A stretch of 64,000 nucleotides of DNA from AG2 sp036493735 (GCA_036493735.1 DASXPH010000069.1:1-64000), one strand, 5' to 3'. Counted from the stretch's first letter, positions 17,543 through 26,523 are shown. A program made the numbers and translations. Notes: generated by a model from the sequence alone, not told the origin.

Positions 17543-18352
17543 ATGAGCCCAATCGACCGATTTGCCCTGTTCCGGCAGCTCCATCAATCCGGATGTTTCG
17601 TCATTCCGAACCCGTGGGATGTCGGGAGCGCCCGGCTCCTGGCGCAACTCGGCTTCAAGGCGCTAGCGACCACGAGCTCCGGCTTCGCCTGGTCCCTTGG
17701 CCGGCGCGACAACCATGTCACGCTCGCCGAATCGTTAGGCCATCTGCGCGTCATCAGCGCCAGTGTCGAGGTGCCCGTCAACGCGGACTTCGAAGGCGGC
17801 TTCGCGGTCGCGCCAGAGGATGTCGCGGCGAACGTGGCGCAGGCGGCAACGACCGGGGTCGCCGGCCTCTCCATCGAGGACTCGACCGGCGATGCGGATG
17901 ATCCGCTCTTCGATTTCGCGCTGTCTGTCGACCGGGTGCAGGCGGCTCGACGCGCTCTCGACGAGGCGAATCCACGGATGTTGCTCACGGCACGGTCGGA
18001 GGGATTCATCGTCGGCCGTCCCGATCTGCGAGAGACGATCCGACGCCTAACGGCGTACGCCGAAGCAGGAGCCGAATGCCTCTATGCGCCGGGCATCCGC
18101 ACATCGGCGGATATCAGGGCGGTGGTACAGGCGGTGGCGCCGAAGGCCGTCAATGTCCTCGTTGGAGCGGATTTTACCACGGTCGACCAGCTCGCCGCGG
18201 CTGGCGTTCGCCGCATCAGCGTGGGCGGGGCGCTGGCACGTGCCGCGTGGGGCGGCTTTCTCCGGGCAGCGCGCGAGATAGCGGCGCACGGGACATTCAC
18301 CGCTCTCGCCAGCGCCGTTCCCTTCGCCGACATCGATGGGGCGTTCAACTAG
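17543..18352 (+). CDS. Isocitrate lyase/PEP mutase family enzyme
   Basis: A 269-residue soluble TIM-barrel protein of the PEP mutase/isocitrate lyase superfamily. Landmarks are FVIPNPWDVGSARLL near the N-terminus, VPVNADFEGGFA for the metal-binding loop, GLSIEDSTG for the conserved ED motif, and GAECLYAPGI later. The family includes methylisocitrate lyases, oxaloacetate decarboxylases and phosphonomutases. The classical KKCGH catalytic motif of isocitrate lyase is not seen, so a decarboxylase or C-C lyase on a small oxoacid is more likely. It is divergent from the sigma-factor gene with 111 bp between starts, and convergent with the next gene at 10 bp. Confidence 0.87.
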   Translation: MSPIDRFALFRQLHQSGCFVIPNPWDVGSARLLAQLGFKALATTSSGFAWSLGRRDNHVTLAESLGHLRVISASVEVPVNADFEGGFAVAPEDVAANVAQAATTGVAGLSIEDSTGDADDPLFDFALSVDRVQAARRALDEANPRMLLTARSEGFIVGRPDLRETIRRLTAYAEAGAECLYAPGIRTSADIRAVVQAVAPKAVNVLVGADFTTVDQLAAAGVRRISVGGALARAAWGGFLRAAREIAAHGTFTALASAVPFADIDGAFN

Positions 18353-18361
18353 AGCAAATGC

Positions 18362-19393
18362 TCATGGACCGCCGGCGCGGCCAAGCTTGGCCGCGTCCGG
18401 CATGTACACCTCGAGTCCCAGGCTCGGCAGCGTCCGCGAATGGCCGGCGATGAGCTGACGTTGGTAGTGGTCGTTGTCGAAGTCGAAGGGATCGCGCGCA
18501 TCCTCATCCACGACGATCAACTCGGCGTCCGTCATGTACAGCTTCCCGAAATGCAGCACGCCGCCCCGATAGAGCATGTAATTCGAGAGCGTCGTGTCGG
18601 GCAGCGTCATTGGCGACGGTTCGGCTCCCGTGGCTGCTCTCCCGAAGTATTGTGTCATCGCGCCGCGCTCGATGCGAACCAGAGTCAGGCGGCCACGAAT
18701 GACTGGCGGCGGAAGAATGACCAGCGGATCCATGAGCAGGTCGTTCCCCTCCGCGGTGACGCCCTTCGCCTTCGAGAGATCGATCATCTTTTTCAGATTG
18801 AGCCCCAACGCGCGCATCAGGGCGAGCCCATTGACGCTGAAGATCCGCATCCGCGTCGGGTGGATTCGCAACTTTTCGTCGGGCGTGAGCGTGACGGTGC
18901 TCGTGATGTCGAATGGAATGTCGACGCCTTTATGCAGCGTTCCCTTGAGGCCAAGCTGATCGCCCCGGACGGCCACGCTCAAGTTGCTGAGTGGGGCTCC
19001 GGGATAGGAAAAGACGTAACGATTCATCAGGTTCGTGAGGTCCGACGGCGTGAGCGCAACCGCGCCCGTATCGAGGGAGAGCACGTAACTCCGCTTGTCG
19101 TCGAAGTCCACGACGCCGTGCTTCACGCTCTGCATGTGGCCATCGAGCATGGCGATGCGTAGCAGCACGCCGTCGCCGACGTGGAAGTCGACGTTCCGCA
19201 TCGTCACGTGCGTCGGCGCTCCCGAGACGAGTATGAGCGAATCACGTCCAGCCGGCGTCGGCGCTGGGGGTGGGGACGGCACGGCTGCCGCCACATGCGA
19301 CCACCGCATAACGAGCGCGGCAGCCACGCCCAGGACGGCGGCGCGAGGGCCGCGCCGAACTACATTCATCCACATGCCGAAGGCCTTCACCAT
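18362..19393 (-). CDS. Exported protein of unknown function
   Basis: 343 residues from the ATG at 19393, chosen for its GGGGTGG Shine-Dalgarno. The N-terminus is basic with a hydrophobic signal or anchor (AAVLGVAAALVMRWSHVAAA), then a Pro/Ala-rich spacer. The body has repeated beta-strand patterns (HVTMRNVDFHVGDGVLLRIAM; PFDITSTVTLTPDEKLRI) and ends DNDHYQRQLIAGHSRTLPS. The strand pattern, with alternate hydrophobics, recalls lipid-binding LmeA/DUF2993-type proteins, but I do not recognise it securely. It is not obviously linked to its neighbours. Confidence 0.7.
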   Translation of the reverse strand: MVKAFGMWMNVVRRGPRAAVLGVAAALVMRWSHVAAAVPSPPPAPTPAGRDSLILVSGAPTHVTMRNVDFHVGDGVLLRIAMLDGHMQSVKHGVVDFDDKRSYVLSLDTGAVALTPSDLTNLMNRYVFSYPGAPLSNLSVAVRGDQLGLKGTLHKGVDIPFDITSTVTLTPDEKLRIHPTRMRIFSVNGLALMRALGLNLKKMIDLSKAKGVTAEGNDLLMDPLVILPPPVIRGRLTLVRIERGAMTQYFGRAATGAEPSPMTLPDTTLSNYMLYRGGVLHFGKLYMTDAELIVVDEDARDPFDFDNDHYQRQLIAGHSRTLPSLGLEVYMPDAAKLGRAGGP

Positions 19394-19598
19394 CCACCCC
19401 TGCGCTCTCGTTCCGACGCGTCCCACCACGGCCTCTGTTACCAAGCGTATTCATCGCCGCCAGGTTCCGTGGGCATGGCACTGGACTGTCGAACTCAGCC
19501 GACAGCTGCTCTGGGCCGGCAGCCCCTCAAGTGTCACGCCTTCGGCCGCTGTTCATCTATGGTCCGAACGCCCCATGACGCGCCTCCTGGGCCGCCAT

Positions 19599-22295
19599 TC
19601 AATCACTCCGTAAAGCGGCGATCGGATCGAGGCGAACAGCGCGTCGAGCGGGGAGATACGTCGCGACGAGAATGACGAGGGCGAGCGCGCTGGGAGCAAT
19701 AACGAAGGTCACGGGATCGCGTGGCGACAGCCCGTATAGCAATCCTCCAAGCATCTTCGCCACGGCGGCAGCGCAGACCAGCCCGATGACCAAGCCGATG
19801 GCGCCAAGGCGTGCCCCGCGTCGCATGATGAAGCCCAGCACACCAGCTGGCGTCGCGCCGAGGGCGAGACGGACACCAATCTCACGCGTGCGCTCCGTGA
19901 CGCTGCCAGCGACCACGGCATAGAGACCGACCGCCGCGATCAGGAGAGCAAGCGCGGCGAAGAAACCGGACACGCTCGCCGCCATCCGGGAGGTGGCGAA
20001 CCCGCTCTCGACGCTCTGCTCGAGCGTCGACGCGCCGAAGATCGGCAGGGTGGGATCCGCCTCGTTCACCACCCGACGAACGCGCGGCAGTACCATCATT
20101 GGATCGCCGCGCGTGTGCACGATGAGTGTTTCCCAATCACGGTATCGTTGCCGAAGGGGAATGTACGCGAGCTCGTGCATCCGATCGCCCAGGGACTCGA
20201 ACGTCGCGTCGCCGACAACCCCGACGACGAGAAGCGCGCGCCCACCCGCCCCGTCGAGAGACGCTCGCTGCCCGACCGGGTCCCGGCCGGGCCAGAGCCG
20301 CGTCGCCAGCGACCGGCTCACCATGATGACGTCGGGCGCGCCCGTGGAATCCCCGATCGCAAAGGTGCGACCCGCCTGGAGACGAAGCCCTAGCGTCTTC
20401 ACAAAGCTCTCACTGACAAAGCTCGCGTTGGTCGCGACCGTACCGTCTTTCGCGTTCGTTCGCGCGCTTTCTGTATAGAGCCTCATGCCGCGGCCATACG
20501 TGTCGAACGGCACGGGAAACATCCATGACGCCGACTCCACGTCCGGCAGCGACTGTGCGCGCGTGAGCACTTGCTCATAAAATCGACGGGTGCGCGCCTC
20601 GTCGTAGCTCTGCAAGCCGACATTCACGGACAGCAGCAGACGATTGGCCGGGACGAAGCCGAGATCGACGCTTCTGGCGACGAAAAGACTGCGAACGAAG
20701 AGCGTACCGCCCACGAGGAGCACGACGGACATCGCCAACTGCGCGATGACGAGGACGCCGCCCAGGCGCGCGCCGGTAACGGCCCGAGTGCGGGCGCCGA
20801 TGACGCTCGCCGAGGAGGGCACAAGCCTCGGACGCGAAGCGCGGAGCGCCGGCGCGAGGCCAAAGAGCACGATCGCGAGGAACGCCACGCAGGCCGTGAA
20901 CAGGGCGACCCTGTGGTCCGTCGTTACGCCGATACCGACGCGAAATTGCAAGTGCGGCACCATGTAGCCCTCGAGCAGTGGGCCGAGCCTGACGACGAGG
21001 ATGGCGACGAGTATTCCCGGAAGTGACAGCACCAGCCCCTCGGCGAGCAGCTGACGAGTGAGCCGGTTTCGCGAGCACCCTAACGACAAGCGAATGGCGA
21101 TCTCGCGAGCACGCGTGGCGGTGCGGGCAAGCTGCATGTTCGCGAGATTGGCGCAGATGATGAGGAGCGTCATGATGGACGCGAAGAGCCCCATCATCGA
21201 GGCGAGCACCAGCACCGCCGGCTTCACGAATGCCGGATGATCGAAGCCCGAGGCGCCCGACACCAGGGTGACACCGAGATTGACGTCGGTGGACGGGTAG
21301 CTATGCGCGAGCTGCGAGGCGAAAACGCGCGCCGCACCCTCGGTGCGCGCCTTCGACCAACCGGGATGCATGCGTCCGACGACATACATCCAACCATCGC
21401 CGCGACCATGCAGCAGCGTGCGGGAGCCGGGCATGACGACGTTGTGCATCCCCACCGGAACGAAGAGCTCGGGCCAGAAGCCGAAGCTCCGAATGCCCCT
21501 ATATCCCGCGGGCGTGACGCCGGTGATCGTGAATTCCGTGCCGTTGACGCGTACGACTCGCCCCACGACGGTCGAATCGCCATGAAAGCGCTGTTTCCAG
21601 GATTCGTAACTGAGCACGATGAACGGATTGGCGTCCTGCGGTGCGTCCTCCACCGTGAACAGTCGGCCGAGGGCGGGGCGCATTCCGAGCACGGAGAAGT
21701 AGTTCTCCGTCACCATCTCACCCCAGACCATGTCCGCCGCCGATCCGTTCGACGCATCGACGACATTGAGCGGCACGCCCGCGGCGCCGGCGAGACCACT
21801 GAAGGCGCCGCTGCGATCACGAAAGTCCACGTAATCCTCGTACGCGAGGAGGCCTGGACTTCCGTTCCTGGTATCGAGCGTAAACACACCGACGAGCTCC
21901 GTGGCCCTCGGCACTGGCAGCGGCCGAAAGAGTACGCTGTCCACGTAGCCGAAGACGATCCCGTTGACGCCGACGCCCACGCCGAGGGTCACCGCGACAG
22001 CAATGACGAATCCCGGGCTGCGCCGCATGACGCGGAGTGCGTAGCGCACGTCGCCGGCGAAGTCGCCGACCAGGCGTCCGCCGCGGCCGTCACGCATTTC
22101 TTCGCGATGCCGATCGAGCCCGCCGAAAGCGACAAGTGCCCGGCGACGCGCCTCCCGCGCCGAGAGCCCGCTGGCGACGAGCCGCTCGGCTTCCATCGCG
22201 AGGTGGAACTCGAACTCCTCCTCCATGCGTGCCTCGGAGGTGCGTGCGGCGAAGAGCGACCGTGCGCGGGCCAGGAAACCCTTTAGCAAGCTCAT
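19599..22295 (-). CDS. ADOP-type ABC transporter permease, copy 2
   Basis: An 898-residue orphan permease of the MacB/FtsX class. A cytoplasmic prefix (MEEEFEFHLAMEAERLVASG) precedes the first membrane helix FVIAVAVTLGVGVGVNGIVF, two periplasmic MacB-core regions (one with SYESWKQRFHGDSTVVGRVV), and three C-terminal helices ending TYLPARRAVRLDPIAALRSD. It starts 1 bp before the end of the upstream padR gene reading frame, so the two genes are a tight operon. This gene is only distantly similar in sequence to copy 1 at 8321-10948 despite the same layout. Substrate unknown. Confidence 0.92.
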   Translation of the reverse strand: MSLLKGFLARARSLFAARTSEARMEEEFEFHLAMEAERLVASGLSAREARRRALVAFGGLDRHREEMRDGRGGRLVGDFAGDVRYALRVMRRSPGFVIAVAVTLGVGVGVNGIVFGYVDSVLFRPLPVPRATELVGVFTLDTRNGSPGLLAYEDYVDFRDRSGAFSGLAGAAGVPLNVVDASNGSAADMVWGEMVTENYFSVLGMRPALGRLFTVEDAPQDANPFIVLSYESWKQRFHGDSTVVGRVVRVNGTEFTITGVTPAGYRGIRSFGFWPELFVPVGMHNVVMPGSRTLLHGRGDGWMYVVGRMHPGWSKARTEGAARVFASQLAHSYPSTDVNLGVTLVSGASGFDHPAFVKPAVLVLASMMGLFASIMTLLIICANLANMQLARTATRAREIAIRLSLGCSRNRLTRQLLAEGLVLSLPGILVAILVVRLGPLLEGYMVPHLQFRVGIGVTTDHRVALFTACVAFLAIVLFGLAPALRASRPRLVPSSASVIGARTRAVTGARLGGVLVIAQLAMSVVLLVGGTLFVRSLFVARSVDLGFVPANRLLLSVNVGLQSYDEARTRRFYEQVLTRAQSLPDVESASWMFPVPFDTYGRGMRLYTESARTNAKDGTVATNASFVSESFVKTLGLRLQAGRTFAIGDSTGAPDVIMVSRSLATRLWPGRDPVGQRASLDGAGGRALLVVGVVGDATFESLGDRMHELAYIPLRQRYRDWETLIVHTRGDPMMVLPRVRRVVNEADPTLPIFGASTLEQSVESGFATSRMAASVSGFFAALALLIAAVGLYAVVAGSVTERTREIGVRLALGATPAGVLGFIMRRGARLGAIGLVIGLVCAAAVAKMLGGLLYGLSPRDPVTFVIAPSALALVILVATYLPARRAVRLDPIAALRSD

Positions 22296-22296
22296 A

Positions 22297-22641
22297 TCAG
22301 CTCTCCAGGATGATGGCCATGGTGTCGGCGAAGCGCTTCCACCTGTCGACTTCCTGGCCGAGAGCTCGGCGCCCGCGCGCGGTGATGCGATAGACTCGCG
22401 CGCGGCGATTGTTTTCGGAAGATTGCCACGAGCTCTCGATGTCCCCGCGATGCTCCAGCCGCTGCAGCGCGGGATAGAGCGAGCCCTGGTTCACCTCGAG
22501 CCGTGAACGGGAGATCTGCTGGATGCGGAGTCCAATTCCCCACCCGTGCATCGGCGCAAGGGAAAGCGCCTTGAGGACAAGCAGATCGAGACTACCACGC
22601 AGGGGATCGGATTCGGCGGGATGGCGCGGCCCCATCTTCAT
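22297..22641 (-). CDS. PadR-family transcriptional regulator
   Basis: 114 residues from the ATG at 22641 (AGGAAG Shine-Dalgarno). Typical PadR features: GSLDLLVLKALSLAPMHGW, then the winged-helix GSLYPALQRLEHRGDIESS, then the wing RRARVYRITARGRRAL and a final helix. PadR proteins are dimeric repressors responsive to small molecules. Adjacent PadR-ADOP pairs are common in Acidobacteria and Gemmatimonadota, and this one likely controls its own operon. Confidence 0.93.
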   Translation of the reverse strand: MKMGPRHPAESDPLRGSLDLLVLKALSLAPMHGWGIGLRIQQISRSRLEVNQGSLYPALQRLEHRGDIESSWQSSENNRRARVYRITARGRRALGQEVDRWKRFADTMAIILES

Positions 22642-22704
22642 GTCTTCCTCTAGAAGTCGAGAAGACGATCGGGGTCGCACCTCTCGAAATCAAGAGGAGA
22701 GGGG

Positions 22705-22795
22705 TGGGACTGTAGGAGCTAGGGCTAGGGCGCTAGGTCCACGGGCCAGGGCGGCCGGTCGGAATCTCTGCGCGCGACCCTAGCCCCTAGTCGCA
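22705..22795. repeat. Inverted-arm element E6 (CTAGGG units)
   Basis: Left arm GGAGCTAGGGCTAGGGCGC, a GC-rich centre, and right arm CGACCCTAGCCCCTAGTCG, which is the complement. Same architecture as E1-E5 with a different unit. Confidence 0.6.
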
Positions 22796-22802
22796 GAACT
22801 CT

Positions 22803-23669
22803 TCATCCGCTGCGAGTGAAACTGATCGGAAACGTGACAGTCGAGCCGGCGTCGCCACTCGGTAAGTGCCATCCGCGCGCGGCGCGCACCAGGCACGCCT
22901 CCGTGGCCGCTGCCGCTGGGCCAGACCAGCTTCGCCTAACGATTTCGGCACGCTGCACGGAGCCGCCCGCGCCAACCGTGATCCGCAGCGCAACGACGCC
23001 GGCGAAGTCAGTGCCGCCAGCCGATTCATAGCAGCTCTGCAACTGAGCCACTCGGCTCCGCACGAATGCACCGAGTTGAGTGGCGTCGGCGAGCTGGCCA
23101 TCTATCGCCGGGGCGCTCACGGTGGCCAACGGGTGAGCGTGGAATTCCGAGCGGTCGACGGTCGCACTATGTCGCACCTGGCCGAGTCCGGCGGCATCAG
23201 CTCCCCCGCGCGCGCCTAGCGCGGTTAGCCCCGGCGTGTCATCAGCTCCAGTGCTCGTCAGAGCGGTCTTGCCACCGGGCGCCGAGGTTGAGCCAATGTC
23301 GGCATGAACAGCCTGTACCCCCGGAATTGCCTGCGTCACTTCGTTGAGGGCGCGCCGAGTCACGTCGGCGGCGAAAATCCCGGCGATATTCACGAGTCCA
23401 GATACGGTGCGCCCGACCGTTTTCGCCCGTGTCCCCGACGCAGCGGGAGCGGGGATGATCGGTGCGCGCCTAGTCCCCAGGCTGGCGTCCACATCCACGA
23501 CCGACTCAGGTTGCCGATCGACCGGAGCTGGCGCGACAAACACCGTCGGCGTCAGATGAACGGTCAAAAGCCACGCCGCCGCCCCAGCGAGAGCGATTGA
23601 CCAGGACACGAGCAGTGGGCGGAGCTCATCGTCCGTCGTCAGCGACAGTCCGAGGCGACTTGTTGTCAT
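22803..23669 (-). CDS. TonB/AgmX-type protein with N-terminal membrane anchor
   Basis: 288 residues from the ATG at 23669 (CAGGAG Shine-Dalgarno). One hydrophobic anchor (WSIALAGAAAWLLTVHLTP) is followed by a long Ala/Pro/Thr-rich periplasmic linker. The C-terminal 90 residues (SRVAQLQSCYES, then GVVALRITVGAGGSVQRAEIV) match the TonB-like AgmX/PglI C-terminal domain. Such proteins often work in energy transduction or secretion and gliding systems. No ExbB/ExbD genes are nearby, so the partner is unknown. Confidence 0.75.
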   Translation of the reverse strand: MTTSRLGLSLTTDDELRPLLVSWSIALAGAAAWLLTVHLTPTVFVAPAPVDRQPESVVDVDASLGTRRAPIIPAPAASGTRAKTVGRTVSGLVNIAGIFAADVTRRALNEVTQAIPGVQAVHADIGSTSAPGGKTALTSTGADDTPGLTALGARGGADAAGLGQVRHSATVDRSEFHAHPLATVSAPAIDGQLADATQLGAFVRSRVAQLQSCYESAGGTDFAGVVALRITVGAGGSVQRAEIVRRSWSGPAAAATEACLVRAARGWHLPSGDAGSTVTFPISFTRSG

Positions 23670-23781
23670 GCGGTCACTCCTGTTCGGCGCGCGCTGGGTT
23701 GAAGCGGGCAAGAGTGGCGCCAACTGGACGCGAGACGCGGATGTAATCGAGAACCGGATAGGCTGGGTTGCCCATAAGAAA

Positions 23782-23837
23782 GGAAGCGCTGATCTGATAG
23801 GAGTTATTCAACTCCTCACCACCGGATCAACGCTTCC
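23782..23837 (-). terminator. Long hairpin downstream of the small membrane gene
   Basis: Outer stem GGAAGCG / CGCTTCC extended by GATC pairs, inner stem GGAGT / AACTCC, then TTTCTT on the minus strand. It fits a terminator for the gene at 23865-24020. Confidence 0.6.
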
Positions 23838-23864
23838 TTCCGCTTCCTTCCCAGGCCCGTTGCG

Positions 23865-24020
23865 TTACGTCGTCGGTGTCGACCGCCCGCGTATGAAGTG
23901 CACGATGAACGCAATGACGGCCACGATGACGATGATGTGCACCGCCGCCCCCGTGATCTTGAACACCAGCAGACAGAGAATCCAGATGATGAACAGGACG
24001 ACAGCGATTCCGAGTAGCAT
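23865..24020 (-). CDS. Small membrane protein, lmo0937/DUF5670-like
   Basis: A 51-residue protein that is almost all membrane: MLLGIAVVLFIIWILCLLVF is helix 1, and a second helix AVHIIVIVAVIAFIVHFIRG follows. The length and helix pattern match the lmo0937/DUF5670 family of tiny stress-associated membrane proteins. The start at 24020 has a strong GGGAGGG Shine-Dalgarno; a longer frame upstream has none. Confidence 0.8.
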   Translation of the reverse strand: MLLGIAVVLFIIWILCLLVFKITGAAVHIIVIVAVIAFIVHFIRGRSTPTT

Positions 24021-24152
24021 TGCACCCTCCCTGGCGGTCAATCGGCGGGTCGAAACTGCGGAACGCGGTGAATATGGCTGCCAATCGTCCCCCCAGCCAG
24101 TTGCTCGCACGCGGTCCCGCTCCTCTCGCCGTCTACCCTCTGTCCTCTACCC

Positions 24153-24731
24153 CTACTTGTATCCGCGCTTGAGCAGAAAGCGGCCCGCTCTTGGGTAGTA
24201 CGCACGATCGGGTAGCTCCCAGCCTAACGTATCAGCGAGGCGGTCGTAGGTGTTGAAGAGGAACGCCACATAAAATGCATCCACGATCGCCTCGCTCGTG
24301 ACGCCGCGGGCGAGGACCGGCTTGACGTCCGCCGCCGTGAGGGTGCCCGGCGACATCGTGAACTTCTCGAGAAGGCCGAGCATGGCGCGCAGCTTCTCGT
24401 CGATGGCGGCTGTCGTATAATCCGCCAGAACGAGTTTCATGATATTGTCGCCGAGCGCTGCCTCCGCGACCGCGGAGTGAGCGTTCGTTCAAAAGACGCA
24501 CTGGTTCAGTCGCGACACGAACGCGGCAAACATCTCGCGCTCGCCGACGGACCACGCTGACGGACCGCGCATGACCTCCTGCGTCAGCTCGGAGAAGCGC
24601 GCGCCGAAGAAATCCTTGCGATAGAGCAGCGTGCGAACAACGCCCGGCGCGTGACCGGCCAGCAATCGCATCGCCGCGAGCTTGATCTTGTCGGAAAAAG
24701 GATGGCCGCGATGGACCTTGGCGAGCCTCAT
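24153..24731 (-). CDS. AhpD-like (CMD-fold) selenoprotein, TGA read as Sec in a CxxU motif
   Basis: 192 codons in one frame from the ATG at 24731, interrupted only by TGA at codon 81 (24489-24491). The residues before it end SRLNQCVF and those after begin TNAHSAVAEAALGD, so TGA sits exactly at the second position of the CxxC redox motif of AhpD/carboxymuconolactone-decarboxylase-fold peroxidases. The frame stays open for 111 further codons of normal family sequence (GLLEKFTMSPGTLTAADVKP, then VDAFYVAFLFNTYDRLADTLG). A SECIS-like hairpin follows the TGA. AhpD-like selenoproteins are a known class. Expected role: reduction of peroxides using the Cys78-Sec81 pair. The start overlaps the previous stop by ATGA. 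The alternative is a Cys-to-stop mutation, leaving a pseudogene. Confidence 0.8.
24456..24483 (-). promoter_or_regulatory. Candidate bacterial SECIS element
   Basis: On the minus strand, starting 6 nt after the TGA: stem CGCT/AGCG, a 2x2 internal loop, then stem CTCCGC/GCGGAG closed by loop GGTC. The loop begins 18 nt after the TGA and its first two bases are G, as in known bacterial SECIS loops (a G in the first two loop positions, roughly 16-37 nt from the UGA). Confidence 0.7.
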
Positions 24732-25039
24732 ACGTCCTCCGCGCTGGCGAGCGCGGTCAGCCCCGCTATCAAGCGCTCGCGCGAGGCGCCTAACGCGGCG
24801 CTGACGACAACCTCGAACATCTTGTCGTCTCCGTAGGTCGCCTGGAGTGTGGCGACGTCGCCGTCGGTCACCTTGTAGGCGTGACGGTGAATCTTGTCGA
24901 CCAGCGGCTGCAGATCGGCGGGCAGTCCCCTGCCCTCCGCGGCGGCGTGACGGAGTGCGGGCGCCGTCTCGCCTGGTCCGTCGAGGACCCGGTTGAGAAC
25001 TTGCTCTCGAAGTCGGGCGTGGCGGTCGTTCGTCGGCAT
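24728..25039 (-). CDS. CMD-fold-like companion protein without cysteines
   Basis: A 103-residue soluble helical protein. The pattern HRHAYKVTDGDVATLQATYG, then KMFEVVVSAALGASRERL resembles one half of a carboxymuconolactone-decarboxylase/AhpD domain, but there is no cysteine at all. Its stop overlaps the start of the AhpD-like selenoprotein (ATGA), so the two are translationally coupled and probably form a complex (inference). A GTG 39 bp upstream is an alternative start. The family is often found beside AhpD-like genes, but the function is not established. Confidence 0.75.
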   Translation of the reverse strand: MPTNDRHARLREQVLNRVLDGPGETAPALRHAAAEGRGLPADLQPLVDKIHRHAYKVTDGDVATLQATYGDDKMFEVVVSAALGASRERLIAGLTALASAEDV

Positions 25040-25156
25040 ACGTATCGGGAAGCGTGGCAGACATGATGGTCCGTACACCCGCGGCGATTATGTGCCGGGA
25101 GACGGTGGAGCGGAAGGGGCGGACGGAGTCGTGATCGTGACGGCGTGTTCCTTCGC

Positions 25157-26512
25157 TCAGCCGACGCGGCAGACCGGCGGAGGCGTCCAGCGCCCCTCGA
25201 GAATGCTCGCCGAGGGCCAGTACAGGCGCATGATGAGATTGAACGAATCGGCGGCGGTGGGGAGCCAATTCCCTTCCCGCGCTTGCCCCGGCGATTCTTT
25301 CTGAACGTAGATGGTCAACGAGCCGTCTCTGTTCATGGTCAATCCGTCGCGGTCGCCGATCGCATATCGATGGAGTGGATTCTCCACGAAGGTCCGCTCT
25401 TCGTTGTACAGGCTGATCGACCAGAAGGCGCTCACGGGCGGCAGCCCGCCATAGGGAAAGGTGATCGTATATCGCTTCGCGCCCGTGAGGACTTGACCGC
25501 CCTCGTCGAGGATCGCCCGTGAGTAGATCGCGTCTTCGCGCAGATTGGCACCGAGACCGATCATCGCGATCGCCGCGCGCAGGAGATAATTGGTTCCGTA
25601 GCGCCCGACGTCGCGCGGCGTGAACTCCCATCCATTCACGACGTGCCCGACGACGTGCCCATGCGAGAGCTCGAGCAGTCGTGTCCGACCCGCGGTGATG
25701 CCCGCGCCGAGTGCGGGGTGCAATCCGTCGTCGGCGATCGGCGGTCCCGGACGAATGCCGAGGAGCTCGAAGCGCGCCAGCGCCTGTCTGTCGTTAGGCG
25801 CCGGGGGATTCGTCTGCATGAGCACGTTGAGACAGCCGAAGAACGTCATCACATCCATCCGGGCCACCTGTTCGGCGGGCGGCGTGTCCCGGTCGACTCC
25901 CCTGTGGGGATCGCCTATCGGCGGCTGATATGCCGTCCCCCACTCACTGAGCGGCGTGAGTAGATACTTGTCCTGCGCCGCGTGGACGTTGGTGTAGTCG
26001 TGCGGCCCGTCGGTTTGCGTGCGACCAATGAGCCACACCATGTTTGTCGGCGCCCTGATGACGGCGAGCGTTGGGGGAACGGGATCGCGCCAATCGGGAC
26101 CGACGATGGCGAACTCCCTCGGCTCACCACCAGTGGTGCGCGTACCCGGGTCGGCGAAGACGTTCGTCCAGCCGTCGAGGAGCTGCATCAAGTAGTAGCG
26201 CGCACCCATTTCCGGGAGGCCGAGCACCATTGGCTGCTCCCGTAGGTCGAGCCACGCGACCGAATAGAGCATGTCGGCATTCGGGCTCACGATGTCGGTG
26301 TAGCTCGCGTCCGGCAGAGAGCGCATGTGCGCGAAGCAGTTCGCCGGCGCGCGGCCCAAAGCGGGCTGCATCGTGGAAGTCGCGACGTGACGCGTCACGT
26401 CCATCAGCACGAGCGGATAACCGAAGATGTATGCGTCAGCGGCCAGTCGGCTCGCCTCGGCGGCACTCGTCACGCGCGACGACGCTGCACGCTCTCCCGC
26501 TCTGCGCAGCAC
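25157..26512 (-). CDS. DUF1254/DUF1214 family protein, copy 1
   Basis: A 451-residue protein of the DUF1254-DUF1214 pair type. DUF1254 motifs: AADAYIFGYPLVLMDVTR, then SPNADMLYSVAWLDLREQPM. DUF1214 motifs: GAKRYTITFPYGGLPPVSAF, WSISLYNEERTFVENPL. The GTG start follows GGGAG and lies 11 nt after the preceding stop, so it is in the operon with the Asn/Gly-rich and DUF2092 genes. No clear signal peptide is seen. The domain pair is widespread in soil bacteria and its biochemical role is unknown. A paralogue with the same domains is at 54482. Confidence 0.9.
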   Translation of the reverse strand: MLRRAGERAASSRVTSAAEASRLAADAYIFGYPLVLMDVTRHVATSTMQPALGRAPANCFAHMRSLPDASYTDIVSPNADMLYSVAWLDLREQPMVLGLPEMGARYYLMQLLDGWTNVFADPGTRTTGGEPREFAIVGPDWRDPVPPTLAVIRAPTNMVWLIGRTQTDGPHDYTNVHAAQDKYLLTPLSEWGTAYQPPIGDPHRGVDRDTPPAEQVARMDVMTFFGCLNVLMQTNPPAPNDRQALARFELLGIRPGPPIADDGLHPALGAGITAGRTRLLELSHGHVVGHVVNGWEFTPRDVGRYGTNYLLRAAIAMIGLGANLREDAIYSRAILDEGGQVLTGAKRYTITFPYGGLPPVSAFWSISLYNEERTFVENPLHRYAIGDRDGLTMNRDGSLTIYVQKESPGQAREGNWLPTAADSFNLIMRLYWPSASILEGRWTPPPVCRVG

Positions 26513-26523
26513 GCGACTCCCGG

